DNA of 64,000 nt, taken from Rhizophagus irregularis (Eukaryota > Glomeromycota > Glomeromycetes > Glomerales > Glomeraceae). Below the pieces are notes generated by a model, which was not told the DNA's origin, did not search any database, and was given only the letters and a program-made list of their open reading frames with translations. Where the stretch lies: positions 5,084,001 through 5,148,000 of the forward strand of contig NC_089434.1 in assembly GCF_026210795.1 (NCBI RefSeq), in the 5' to 3' direction. Shown piece after piece: positions 13,190 to 23,579 of the stretch (its first letter is position 1; every line of letters begins with the position of its first letter). The translations under genes were made by a program, and so were the position numbers.

Positions 13190-16100
13190 ACAATAAATAT
13201 TATTATTATAAATATTGATTTTTTTTACGATAAAATCTCAATCAAGGACACAAAAAATGACTGTTTAAATAACAAAATCATTACGGTTTATCTATACAGT
13301 TTATTTTAAACGGAATATTATTGTATTTTTTTAATCTTTTACTGAATCTTCATAACCTTAATAATAAAAGTCATTGAGTGAGTAAGCCTTGTATATAATT
13401 AGCATTTTGTTTCACTTTTTGTACCAACCTTGACTGAAATTTGATTGTACCATCTCGTTTTATATTGATTATCGTTTATATCGTGAAGAAACAATGAAAT
13501 AGCTGTTCAATGAATCATACAAATAAAAACAATAATATAACTTTAAAAAGAATAATTTATTGTAATATTTGACATTATCTAAGGAGATCGCGTTTTTAAT
13601 ATTTAATTTAATTTTAAGTTGGATCGGGTTTACGCACCCGTATGCGGCTGACAATTAATTTAGGAATAATACTTGTTTTTTTCTTGTTTCTTGTACAAAT
13701 GAGTATATTTGAATAATCTCTTTTTAGTAAATATTTTCTTGGAATAATTAATATTAATTAATTAATTAAAAATTTTTAAAAATAAAAAAGGCATTGTCCC
13801 TCAAAGTACCCACAACTTTTTAGTAGGATGATTCGAATAATTGTGTTTTCCATTTCCGGAGCATCAAAATCTAAAATGGTAAATCATTCAGTATCAGTAG
13901 AAATCTTTGATTTCAATATTCTAAATACCGAATCTTTTGAAAATTCGACATGTAACGCGTTTCTTGTTTTTTTCATCTCTATTACATAGTATTACAAGTA
14001 TTACACCATTTTTCTTTTAACTCTCCAATTTTTTAAATTTAGTTTGTTTCTTTTTGTTGGCCAAAAAAAGTTTAAAATAAAAATGGTCTAAATTATTCTA
14101 ATTATATAAAGTAAGAATCCAAATTTCTCATTCTACATGAACTTGGTGCTTCTACTAAAAAAATCGTCCAATGATGTTACTTGATTTTTATGCAAAGAGA
14201 GATTGAGCAAATATTGGGGAAATTTGTGTTCATGTTGATCGAGTCTAACTGCTGGTAAGGTTTTTTGATCACGTGCAACCAATCATGTTCTTTATGAATC
14301 GTGTACACGTTCCCCACCCCTTAAAAATTTTAGTTATACCCTTTATATTGTTTTAGTAGTTAAATACCATAAATGGAATTCAAAATGTAGATTTTACGTT
14401 ATAAAAATATATATTATATATATTATAATTTTTTAGAATCCTTTCACAAATATAATAATATATACTATGAAAGCGCTAATTAAATATTAAAGCTCATTTG
14501 TTAAAATTATTAAAAATTGAAGTTCGTTCAACTAAATATTAAGGGGGTGATCTGCTGTATGAAGTAATAAGAAAATTATATGAATTTTATTTATTAGATT
14601 TTATTGGTTCTCATCGCAAGGTATATTGACCTTTGTGAAACTTAATATGATTACAGTAACTCCTAAAAATAATATGGTACCTTCGAGAAAAAGAAAATGA
14701 TTTCTACAGTAAACAAAAAAAAAAAAAAAAAAAAAAATATCTACGAAATATTTTAAATATTTGGATATTACTGAAAAAAAAAATTATTATTATTAGCAAT
14801 ATAAAAAGGCTGTGCATATAATTGAGCCTCATATTGATTTAAATATGGAAGCACAATATAAATACTTTACATTAACATAGAAAATAAAGAACTTTATTCA
14901 ATATACGAGGGCATTTATAAAAAATAACCTGTTATTTCTTAAAACCGTCAATGATGATAAGCCATGATAAGATGGTTTATCCTGATGATTTTATTTCATT
15001 ATTAGGGCTTGGACTTATCATATTAACATTTGACGGTGAGATTTTTGTAGAAGAACCAAAAATCTTTAATTAAATAAATCTTATAAAAATTTGTTACAAG
15101 AACGCTCTTTATTAATCAAAAAACAAAATAATTATTTTAAATGCTATTGATATCAAATAAAATCAAGCTTACAAGATTAGGCTAGGTTAATCAATCCATC
15201 AGAATTTTATTTGTTACATCAATAAGCCTTAATCAATGAACTTAATCAATGAAACATATGAAATTTTACACCAATAACACCAATAAGCCATATGACAGTA
15301 GCACTTGACCTAGTAAACAAATAAACAATGGTATTGTTTCCAGTTATAGTAATAACATATATGTATAAGATCTTTTATTATTAAAAGAAACAAAAATTCA
15401 GAAATATTTGCACTTCAGATATCCGACGTGAACATTCTTCAATTTGCATGTTATATTTTTCAATACAGAAAAAAAAATATTTAATTTCAAATAATAAGAT
15501 TTTTTTTTTTTTTCATCTTGTTCTACATTTACGGCAAAACTGATTGATAAAAATTCCTGGTTCCGGATGCAACGAAACCGTGTAGGTATACTATTATAAG
15601 ACTAGCCATTTTATTCATGGGCGGATACATATCCGTTGTCCATAAACAAATAGGATCTTCGAAAGTGGTGCTTTTCAACCTGTAAAGGGAATAAAGATAG
15701 GGAATACACTACATTTTCATCCGTTATCAAATGTTTTGCAGAAAAATACGGAATTGTTTTCATAATCATTCCTATATCAGACGCTTTGCCACATAAAAAT
15801 ATTAAAGCCAAGCCACAGTTACAAAATTGCTCAGACGCAACATCCGACGACAATTATTACTTTATTTACGTCAAGGTTTGGTTACTTTAAAAGTAATTTT
15901 TGTGGCAGCAATTTATTTGGACAATATTAAGTTAGTATTTATATTTCAGTGGCTTATTGTTCCAATGGCTTATTATAATTATTAAAATTTTTTTTATAAC
16001 TACTTTCAGAAATTAATCGGTTAAATTAATTCCGTTAAAAATGAACATTTCTGATTTACAATGATAACTTAAAATTGACCCTATGGCTTGATTTTTTTTT

Positions 16101-17170
16101 TTAGATATATAACGACAATATGCATCCATCCATTTTAATTCTCACGGAAGACCGTTCGTGATTTCATCCTCCTAAATTTTTATATAAGAAATTTTTCAGA
16201 AGCACTTTTTTCACAAAAGTTACCTAGCATTTATTCAAGATTTTTTATGTTTTTCTATTTACTCCCTTAAAATATTTAGTGCGATATTTTTTTCTTTACA
16301 AAATATGAAAGAAAAACTTTTAACAACAAGTACTCAACACCGAAACGTCCTTAAAAAAGGATATAAAATAATTAATCATTTCAAAGAATCAAATATGATT
16401 TATTTTAACAATGAAAAGGACTATTGAAGGCAATTTATGATTCTGCAATGACTGAAGTATTTGGAAATGGAATACAAATCAAGGACTAAGACAAACTTAT
16501 CAGTAAAGAAGACTTCATTACCAGGCTGAGAAGTCAAAGGGCAACTGTAAAAACCAGTAATCCTTCTTTTGCAAAATGATGAACAACATTTAGATTTCAT
16601 ATATTTTCATTTAGAATTTATAAATAAGAATTTTAATGCATCTCTTTTGGTAATCTCAGAAATAAGAACAGTTCACAACAAATTTATCTGAATTAAATGA
16701 ATTAGTTGAATTATATGAATTATATGAATTAGATGAAAGCATTACTTTTATTATTAGATAATAATTAATGTATTAAAATAGAATTGGTGATGACAAAGGA
16801 GATAGATAATTATATTGGACATAAATAAATTCTTTGAACAAGAAGGAACAAGAAGAAAAATGAGAAATGAGATAAACTAAAAGAAATAGTTGCGACCATA
16901 TGAATCATATATTTTAGAACTATAGTCGATTATTGGTGGAAATTGAAAATGGATTTTCCCATAATAATGGTAGTCCCACATCGGCCGTTTTAATATTAGT
17001 TTCATAAATAAATTTAATTGTTTTTCAAAAAAAACTCGTTTAAATTCATCTAGATAGAACTTTTTTGAACTATTCTCAGTAGAGGATTTGGCCGAAAGCG
17101 TTAGTTACAACATTACGGCTTAAGTTCCTTCACATCAACCACATCCATCTTCTTAAAATATCACCATCGC
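13190..17170. other. Gene-poor interval with scattered weak coding-like frames
   Basis: No protein family is recognised. It contains a poly-A tract at about 14,714-14,737, ATTA-rich runs near 13,750, a small inverted-repeat element at 14,944-15,037 (separate entry) and GAATTA-type short repeats at about 16,690-16,735. A minus-strand frame at 15,611-15,853 has more balanced composition and several Cys residues, but it lacks an ATG start at its beginning. The plus strand around 16,450-16,560 is also weakly coding-like. Neither is strong enough to call. Confidence 0.45.
14944..15037. mobile_element. Small inverted-repeat element (possible MITE)
   Basis: The left end reads ACCGTCAATGATGATAAG and the right end, reverse-complemented, reads ACCGTCAAATGTTAATATG. 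The two ends share ACCGTCAA and further matches inward over about 25 bp. The length is ~94 bp. No convincing target-site duplication was found, so the ends are provisional. Confidence 0.45.
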
Positions 17171-17267
17171 AACAATCTTTCAATTGGAATACTATTAAGG
17201 GAAACCTTCGTAGAGTTAAATATCTCTTCTTGAAAATAATCGGAAATTTGTGGATGAACACTGTGTT

Positions 17268-17350
17268 GACGACGAAGAATCTTCATCGTATATTATCGTT
17301 GACGATGAAGAATCTTCATCGTATATATCGTTGACGATGAAGAATCTTCA
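17268..17350 (+). repeat. Short tandem repeat, GTTGACGATGAAGAATCTTC unit
   Basis: Three adjacent copies of a ~30-bp unit contain GACGATGAAGAATCTTCATC. The unit is internally palindromic (GAAGAATCTTC), so each copy could form a short hairpin. Read on the plus strand it encodes Asp-Asp-Glu-Glu-Ser-Ser-Ser; on the minus strand it gives Ser-rich blocks. Related copies occur at about 17,880-18,100. Confidence 0.7.
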
Positions 17351-17449
17351 TCTGTTTAATATCCATCGTCTCATCTCAAAACATATCATCGCGATTATCT
17401 CAAAATGTCCTGTTCTTTTATTTATTATTCGTAGATGAAAATAAGGTAA

Positions 17450-17745
17450 CATGCATTCTGGATTTTCATCTTCAAAGGCCATCCAAATCATCAAATAATC
17501 AACAGTGGCTAAAGTAGTATAAAGTTTTAGACCATTAATTGGTTCTTCATAAATAAATGATATATCTTGGTCTTGGAGAGATACATTTTGAGATGCAAAC
17601 CAATTTAATTACACTCTTCCCGCGGAAGCAGTTTGCCCCATTAATATTGGCCTTTTATCTTTAACTGATAATTATATAATGCTGTTTTATGTCCACGATG
17701 GCCAGATGTAAATCCGGTTGAAACGAACTTGTTAAAGCTTCAATT
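17450..17745 (-). pseudogene. Broken gene of unknown family
   Basis: The minus strand reads sensibly in two linked frames: KFVSTGFTSGHRGHKTALYN (from about 17,730) and, after stops and a frame change, NWFASQNVSLQ...DISFIYEEPINGLKLY and VDYLMIWMAFEDENPECM (to about 17,452). Composition and codon use are clearly protein-like, unlike the surroundings. I do not recognise the family. It lies between the two copies of the local duplication. Confidence 0.5.
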
Positions 17746-17777
17746 GGAATATTACTAAAGGAAGCGCCTTCGTAGAG

Positions 17778-18212
17778 TCAAATACGACTTCTTGAAAATA
17801 ATAGGAAATTTGTGGAAGACGATCGAGATGTGAGAATTGCCGATGATGAAGAATTCTTCGTCAAATTGTTGAACTGCTGCTGACGATAAAGAATTTTATT
17901 TAAATTTGGAGCAGATAATTTGCAGACAATATTCTTGTAGTTGAATTTGTTGACGATAAAGAATTCTTCATCAACTTGTTGAATTTTTGACGATGAAGAA
18001 TGGTTGTTTAAATTCGGATAATTTGTAAACAATATTCTTGTACCATGTACAGTATTGCACTTGTTCAAATTTTGAATTGTTGACGATGAAGAATCTTTAT
18101 CGAGACTAGAAATCCACGATAGTCTCTTCATAATAATAACATATAATAAAATAAATTGTTTTTCAAATATTGGGTATAGTAAAAGTAGCCAAAGCTTATT
18201 TTTTGATTTCAT
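17778..18212 (-). CDS. Possible serine-rich repeat protein, 144 aa (uncertain)
   Basis: The open frame begins with an ATG at 18,212 and runs to 17,778. Residues about 8-28 are hydrophobic (LLLLYPIFEKQFILLYVII) and could be a signal anchor. The rest contains recurrent SSSS blocks that come from the GACGATGAAGAATC nucleotide repeat read on the minus strand. It could be a small secreted repeat protein. It could equally be a chance frame through a repeat, because the repeat also has open frames on the other strand. Confidence 0.25.
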   Translation of the reverse strand: MKSKNKLWLLLLYPIFEKQFILLYVIIMKRLSWISSLDKDSSSSTIQNLNKCNTVHGTRILFTNYPNLNNHSSSSKIQQVDEEFFIVNKFNYKNIVCKLSAPNLNKILYRQQQFNNLTKNSSSSAILTSRSSSTNFLLFSRSRI

Positions 18213-18214
18213 TT

Positions 18215-18925
18215 TTCAAAATGTCAATAAAGTTTTAATATACTAAAGATATTTACGATTTTTATTTCTTGCTTCAATATTTACGTGAACTCTTTATATA
18301 TATATTTTTATCATCATTCGTTTGATGCATCGCATATTAATTGGTATAATTGATTCCTAAAAAAAATTTTAATTGTATCCAAAAACGGTTAAATTTAATA
18401 CAGGAGTGCAGGTAATCAAATGTCAGAATATTATTTCATATTGTACCACAAATGTTTGAACGTATTATTTTTTAATTTTCGACGGAATATGTATGAAACA
18501 TTTGATTATTTTAATAGTAAGACAATAGTAAATTAATTCTCAATTTAAAACGTGTAAAAGCTCAATGTGGATAATTAGAAACATTTATCCGTAATTCCGT
18601 ATTTCCGAAAGAAATAATAATAGAAAAATGGGAGCGTTTTAAACTTGGATAATGATAATAAAATTTTTAATATTGTATCTATTATTTCATGCTACGACTG
18701 TTACGTAATACATATTGCCATTAAAAATGATTTATTTGTGATTTGTTTGTATTTGTATAAAATTAAAATAATTTATGCGTTATCAAGATTGAATCTTTGC
18801 TTATTACACTAAAATATAATTATTGACATTCAGAAAATATAGATGAATTTCTAAAAATTAAGTAATAGAATTTCTGAAAAAGAAAAACAAATGAATTTTA
18901 ACAAAATGGAATGATATTATCATGA
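18215..18925. other. AT-rich stretch, nothing recognised
   Basis: I found no open frame of note, repeat family or RNA gene in this interval. Confidence 0.5.
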
Positions 18926-18929
18926 AACA

Positions 18930-19520
18930 CTAAAAGAACTTGCGTTCCACAGATGACAATGGCGAAGCAAGCATTTATAAATCCTTTTTTAGCTTAGAAT
19001 GAAAGTTTAATTCATTTCGGTATCGGATTTAACATTTCGGTAAATCCGATCGCCAAATTCTAATTTTTTTTTTTTCAAATAATTTACATATGGATTTTAA
19101 TAAATATTAATACTACATAAGAATTAAAGTCTATATTTAATATATTTTTTAAATATTGTTCTTAATAAACAAACAATCAATTTTATTAATTATGATTAAT
19201 AAGTTCAAATATATTTTAATTATAAAATCGTAGCGCGTCCCTAATTGTGTTACATACCGTTGTTCCCAAATTTGTAAATCATCTACTCTAATTGTTTCAA
19301 ATTGTGCTATTGAATCCAAATTTGAATTTCAATCCGATTTTTGTAACGATTTATTTTTAGTCGCGTAACAAATATAATAATTTGATCTTTTTAATAAATC
19401 TGGTCCAATCAAATCACAATGAAATTCCACCAGTATCATTAATATATTCCGGAGCAGAATCCGATTTACTATATTGCTAAAATTCTTGCGATTTTAAAGA
19501 TTAAATAATAATAATTAACA
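18930..19520. repeat. Dispersed repeat, copy A (partner at 61.76-62.30 kb)
   Basis: Several blocks match the 61.8-62.3 kb region in the same order. They are ATTTATAAATCCTTTTTTAG versus ATTTATAGATCCTTTTTTGG, CGGATTTAACATTTC versus CGGATTTAGTATTTC, TCCAAATTTGAATTT in both, and AATATATTCCGGAGCAGAAT versus AATATATTCTGGCGCAGAAT. The blocks are collinear over ~550 bp, so this is a diverged interspersed element. I could not identify a coding sequence or ends. Confidence 0.65.
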
Positions 19521-19644
19521 ATTAACAGTTAAAAAATTTAAAAGCGAATATCAAAAGAAATTTAGATCGTAACCGATGAAGTTCACTTCGATAATCGATT
19601 TGTATATTATCATTAAATTAAAAAAAAAATTTCGTATATGTTAA

Positions 19645-19795
19645 ACCTAATTCTCTAACAATGTTTTCTGTTTCATTAATGTCATTAACCACTCTTTTGT
19701 CAGCCAAATAATGTTTCATTGTTCCAGTCACTCTTTTGTCAGCCAAATAATGTTTCATTGCTCCAATCAGTCTTTTGTCAGCCAAAATAATTAAA
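19645..19795. repeat. Tandem repeat, ~45-bp unit, three copies
   Basis: Three copies of CACTCTTTTGTCAGCCAAAT with the linker AATGTTTCATTGTTCCAGT are present. On the minus strand the frame reads LADKR, MKHY, LADKR, MKHY, LADKR within a 62-codon open frame (19,618-19,806). Whether it is ever translated is unknown. Confidence 0.7.
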
Positions 19796-20095
19796 AAAAG
19801 GTACATACAAATATTGTTCTATCAAGTTTACAATTGAAACAAATATATTTACGTTGAAACTTTACTTTTTTTAAATATTTCACAAATCATTTGATAAAAA
19901 TATGGAAAAGAAAACATTTTAATATTACACTAATTCGAGAAACATCTATAAAATGACAATGATTTGAAGTTTTTTACTTAAATTTATTTTTATCAGACAA
20001 TTAAAATATTAAAAAATATCTTTATTTCTCACAAATATCAAATAATCATTATCCTTATACAGTATAACAACAATTTTTCATTAATACTGTCAAAA

Positions 20096-20335
20096 ATGAA
20101 TATTTTTATAATAACAATCACTATGCACGTTGATTCATTCTCCTTGAATGGACATATTGAAATCACTAACATACAAATGCCTGAATCTTTAAAATTAAAG
20201 AGTCCCGCCAGTAAAAATCTAGTCCTTTATACTACTAAATTGTATTGCAAAGGTCATTCAATTGTAATAAAGAAAATTCTAATACTTAGTTACAATTGTG
20301 AAGAAAAGAAGCAGATACGATTTATTCGATTTTAA
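20096..20335 (+). CDS. Possible small ORF, 79 aa (uncertain)
   Basis: It starts with an ATG at 20,096 and ends with a stop at 20,335. Composition is reasonably balanced for this AT-rich region, with a hydrophobic first ten residues and a basic C-terminus. No domain is recognised and no intron is needed. It may be a chance frame. Confidence 0.2.
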   Translation: MNIFIITITMHVDSFSLNGHIEITNIQMPESLKLKSPASKNLVLYTTKLYCKGHSIVIKKILILSYNCEEKKQIRFIRF

Positions 20336-20339
20336 AATG

Positions 20340-20930
20340 ATGTCCACTAGCATACAAGGAGGAACCATGGGATCGGCAGGTCACCCTTAAATATACCCTT
20401 GGTCTATATTTTACATATGACAGTATTTACAAATGGCATTTAAATACGGCTACTTAGGCGGGTTTATATTATAGAAATGGTTTTAATTTAGTTTATTTTT
20501 TTTATTTTTGTTATTTTTCTTTTTCAATTTTGATTTGCTTACAATAATTATATGTATACTGGTAAAATAAAAATAAAAATATACCCGTTTTACATGTCAC
20601 ATGATTTTTATGTTATATATGTATCGTCCATATATTTATTATTTACATAATTGTTGAATGAGATTAATGAGATTGTTGTCACATTAATAATTTTTCTATA
20701 TAAAAATATTCCGGATGTCTAATAAATAAGATGTAAAATTCAAATTATTTGAATAACTAATCCAAATTATTTTTTCAAAAATTACACAACACGAACAGGA
20801 TTATCTATGCTCTTACATTCTTATATTTATAATAACTAAAATTATATTGTTAATTTCATTTTCCAATAGTTTTTACTTTGTACCTAGAATTCTTAACTTC
20901 TCTTTCGATTGAAAGTTGCGCCATACCTTT
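20340..20930. other. AT-rich spacer
   Basis: No coding signal is seen. The segment about 20,340-20,420 is less AT-rich than its surroundings but shows no open frame. Confidence 0.5.
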
Positions 20931-20933
20931 AGT

Positions 20934-21056
20934 TCAAACTGGTGTAATATGAGTAAAAAAATTCATGTAGTCGTTCAAACTGGTGTAATGTGAGTAAAAA
21001 AATTCATATAGTCGTTCAAACTGGTGTAATATGAGTAAAAAAATTCATGTAGTCTT
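20934..21056. repeat. Tandem repeat, ~41-bp unit, three copies
   Basis: Three copies of GTTCAAACTGGTGTAATATG followed by AGTAAAAAAATTCATGTAGTC are present; the middle copy has TGTGAG and CATATAG variants. The array ends about 85 bp upstream of the ATG of the next ORF, so it may lie in that gene's promoter or 5' UTR. Confidence 0.85.
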
Positions 21057-21141
21057 GCATTGGTATTCTTGGAAATTTACCCCTTCTTGAAATTAAATTT
21101 CATATAATACTTTTTCTACTTTTTGCAACTTGTTACATAAC

Positions 21142-21441
21142 ATGCGATCTAATTTTGTTGTTTTAGGAACGTTTTCAACTTTCACAGGATGTCCCCTGTT
21201 GTATATTATAATCTTTATTGCTTCCCTTCTACCGCTATTGTATCGAATGTATAAAAGTTACAGCAGCAAATTCGCGTTTACTAATATAGTAAATTATATC
21301 TTTTATACATTGTTACTTATGTTAACCCCAAAAAGCCGGTACGTCAAAAAACGGTTAAAACCGCAAGATTACCGCCTTGAAAATGAAAAAGGGATAGACG
21401 AGGAAAAAGGAATAGACGAGGGGGAGGGGGAGGGAAAGTGA
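21142..21441 (+). CDS. Small putative membrane protein, 99 aa
   Basis: The ATG at 21,142 is the first in-frame Met; the open frame extends upstream only from a TTG. Two hydrophobic segments are visible: residues about 18-40 (CPLLYIIIFIASLLPLLYRMY) and about 48-65 (FTNIVNYIFYTLLLML). A basic stretch (SRYVKKRLKPQDY) and an acidic tail with a duplicated EKGIDE unit ending EGEGEGK follow. That pattern suggests a two-pass membrane protein with a cytosolic tail, or the 3' exon of a larger transporter-like gene whose upstream exons I cannot find. No family is recognised. The frame is intact and less AT-rich than its surroundings. Confidence 0.45.
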   Translation: MRSNFVVLGTFSTFTGCPLLYIIIFIASLLPLLYRMYKSYSSKFAFTNIVNYIFYTLLLMLTPKSRYVKKRLKPQDYRLENEKGIDEEKGIDEGEGEGK

Positions 21442-21654
21442 AAGAATTGATCTGAAATATCAGATAGTTTGAGTTTATGACAAAAAGGGCAAAAGAGGAA
21501 CACTCAACCATTCATTTTCCAATATTAATCTCCAAATGTTGTGGATTTATTAAACTTGAAAATGAAGTTTGTAGCATAATTTTTCTAACTTATCACGAGA
21601 ACCAATCTCCTGTAATCCAACTGATCCATGCATTCTTTTGTGTATGTCTAATAA

Positions 21655-21990
21655 CACACGGTTGCTAATTCTCTTACGAACGCAGAAACAACCACTGATA
21701 ATTAATCGGACACACGGTTGCTAGTTTTCTAACAAACGAAGAACCAACAAGTCAGATTCGGATACACGGTTGCTAGTTCTCTTACGAACGCAGAAACAAC
21801 CACTGATAATTAATCGGTCACACAGTTGCAAGTTTTCTAACAAACGAAGAGCCAACAAGTCACACGGTTGCTAGTTCTCTTACGAACGCAGAAACAACCA
21901 CTGATAATCAGTCAGACACACGGTTGCTACTTCTCTAACAAACGAGAACCAACAATGGAAAATCAGTCAGATTCGGACACACAGTTGCTA
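21655..21990. repeat. Dimeric tandem repeat around CACACGGTTGCTAGTT
   Basis: Seven starts of CACACGGTTGCT or CACACAGTTGC occur at about 21,655, 21,711, 21,762, 21,819, 21,861, 21,917 and 21,977. Two monomer types alternate. Type A continues CTCTTACGAACGCAGAAACA and type B continues TTTCTAACAAACGAAGA. The real period is therefore an A-B dimer of ~105 bp, repeated about three times, with one B copy shortened. Confidence 0.85.
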
Positions 21991-22084
21991 GTTAATTTTT
22001 CTTAATTTTCCACATTAGGAAATGTTGTTATGACCCGCTTTATTACCAAGAGTTTAACCAGTGCATTAGGAGCTGGGGAACAAT

Positions 22085-22275
22085 ATGCAGAATGTCAATA
22101 ACGCTTTGAACAATCTCAATGCAACTGTAGCAGCGAATAATAATGCGATTCTCAACTAAGCTACTGTACTGACATTTTATGGCGGAAATCAAGATCCGAT
22201 TATGTGGATGAATGAGTTCAATAACGCATTTGCAAAGTTGCTATATAATATCCTTAGCTATTTATTTTCAGCTCT
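22085..22275 (+). pseudogene. Retrotransposon gag-like fragment
   Basis: One plus-strand frame reads NVNNALNNLNATVAANN, a stop, then TVLTFYGGNQDPIMWMNEFN followed by NAFAKL. The pattern F.G...DP..W...F..AF is that of the retrotransposon gag capsid entry region in fungal LTR elements. A single stop lies upstream of the motif and the homology fades by about 22,275. No LTRs, protease or integrase were found nearby. It is a short relic. Confidence 0.5.
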
Positions 22276-22404
22276 ACAACATGATGGACGGATTCTGACG
22301 AGTGAAGGTCATCATCTTGTCTACCTGCCTTTTATTCAATTTCTTCATATGTTGTTATTCTGTATTTCTAATAAGTTATATTCTAAAATATTAATAAACT
22401 TTTA

Positions 22405-23570
22405 ATTTAAATTTCTGATCTTCCCCACTAATCAGAGAGTCAAGATTATTTTCAATGATTTCGGAAGAAAAATAACATCTGGTATGAAAACTTCCATTAA
22501 GAACACTCAAAAATCTGTCCTGTTCATATTCCTTGCTAAATAATAACCTTCCCATATTTTTGGTTACTTTTTAACACTCATCCTCTTCTCGCTCAGATCT
22601 ATATACAATTAAAGATACATCATCTCATATTAATTCCTCACCGGAGTGGTAAAATAATGTCGGAACCAATCTTAAGCTAATGATCTGTCACGTTGTTATA
22701 TCTTTACCCTTTTCTTTGGCACACTGTTGCACCAGATGTTTCTAATTCATTTATTTAATTGCTCTAAGGGCTTTGTTTGTTTCATGACTTTAGGTTCGAA
22801 GTATTTGTAATTGATATTTCATCTATCATCTAGGAGATCTTAATTCCTGAGAGAACTGCTTCCTTTCTTAGCGCGTATGAATGTTTACTTTCTCTTTCAT
22901 TCATTTGGTAACCCTGTGACTTTACATTTTTCCTATGTAAATGGTAACGCTACATGCAATTGTAGAAAATTTTCAAGTTAAAGGCAATCGGCGCTTTTGC
23001 AACCGCATATTCTGCTAGATCGTGTTTCTAGTACACCTTCTGACGTCAAGAATTCTACCAATCTTTTTTATTTGATGTCATAAATCGAAAAATCCTATGA
23101 ACGCAGATAAAGTTCAATAGTTTCGTTGGCTTTACCCTCCTTAAGCGCCATTACCATGTTCCTGAAGGTATTTTGTAACAATCTGGTGGATCATTGTAAA
23201 AATAACTGCATCAGTACCCAAGAAAAAAAACAAACCATGTTTATTAATAAATTACATTTTTTAAAAATAAGTAAATGGATAAATAAATTAAATATAATAA
23301 TATACCATCATTTTTTAAATGTTGGTGCCATTTCTTACCAAGCGATGCGGTGGCAGACTTTAAAATACCATCCATTTTTTTTTTAAAAAAAACTCATATT
23401 ATCATGAACTCCAATATAAACGTGAAGCAGACCATCCATAAACGTGTCTAAAGCCTGTGTAGTTGTACTTACTCTATTATTGCTTTTAGCGCTTCATATT
23501 CTCTATTGCCTCCTTTGAAGTTTCTGAGAAAGTACGCATCGTAATTAAGCGTTCTTAAGGTTTTGCATTT
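22405..23570 (-). pseudogene. Large broken gene of unknown family, many stops
   Basis: Minus-strand conceptual translation is protein-like over about 1.1 kb. From about 23,550 it reads TLNYDAYFLRNFKGGNREYE, ending at a GTAAGT-type donor near 23,470. From about 23,200 it continues with FRNMVMALKEGKANETIELY, then RLVEFLTSEGVLETR, HLVQQCAKEKGKDITT, RLVPTLFYHSGEELI, VSLIVYRSEREEDEC and FSKEYEQDRFLSVLNGSFHT, ending near 22,410. At least seven in-frame stops interrupt it, but very few frameshifts are needed from 23,150 down. I do not recognise the family. Candidates are a host multigene-family member or a transposon-encoded protein. The plus-strand frame 23,126-23,386 is a shadow. Confidence 0.6.
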
Positions 23571-23579
23571 TCTTTGATA

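Larger units (their letters stand above)
17178..17822. repeat. Local direct duplication, ~560 bp apart
   Basis: Sequence 17,178-17,258 (starting CTTTCAATTGGAATACTATT) recurs at 17,737-17,822 (starting CTTCAATTGGAATATTACTA). Both copies continue through TTCGTAGAGT and TAGGAAATTTGTGGA or TCGGAAATTTGTGGA. Each copy is followed by clusters of a GACGATGAAGAATC-type repeat (17,268-17,350 and 17,878-18,100). A local segmental duplication followed by divergence is the simplest reading. Confidence 0.7.

Noticed and set aside
13469-13654. 61-codon minus-strand frame upstream of the F-box gene
   Set aside because: No domain, poor composition and no link to the F-box gene by splice signals.
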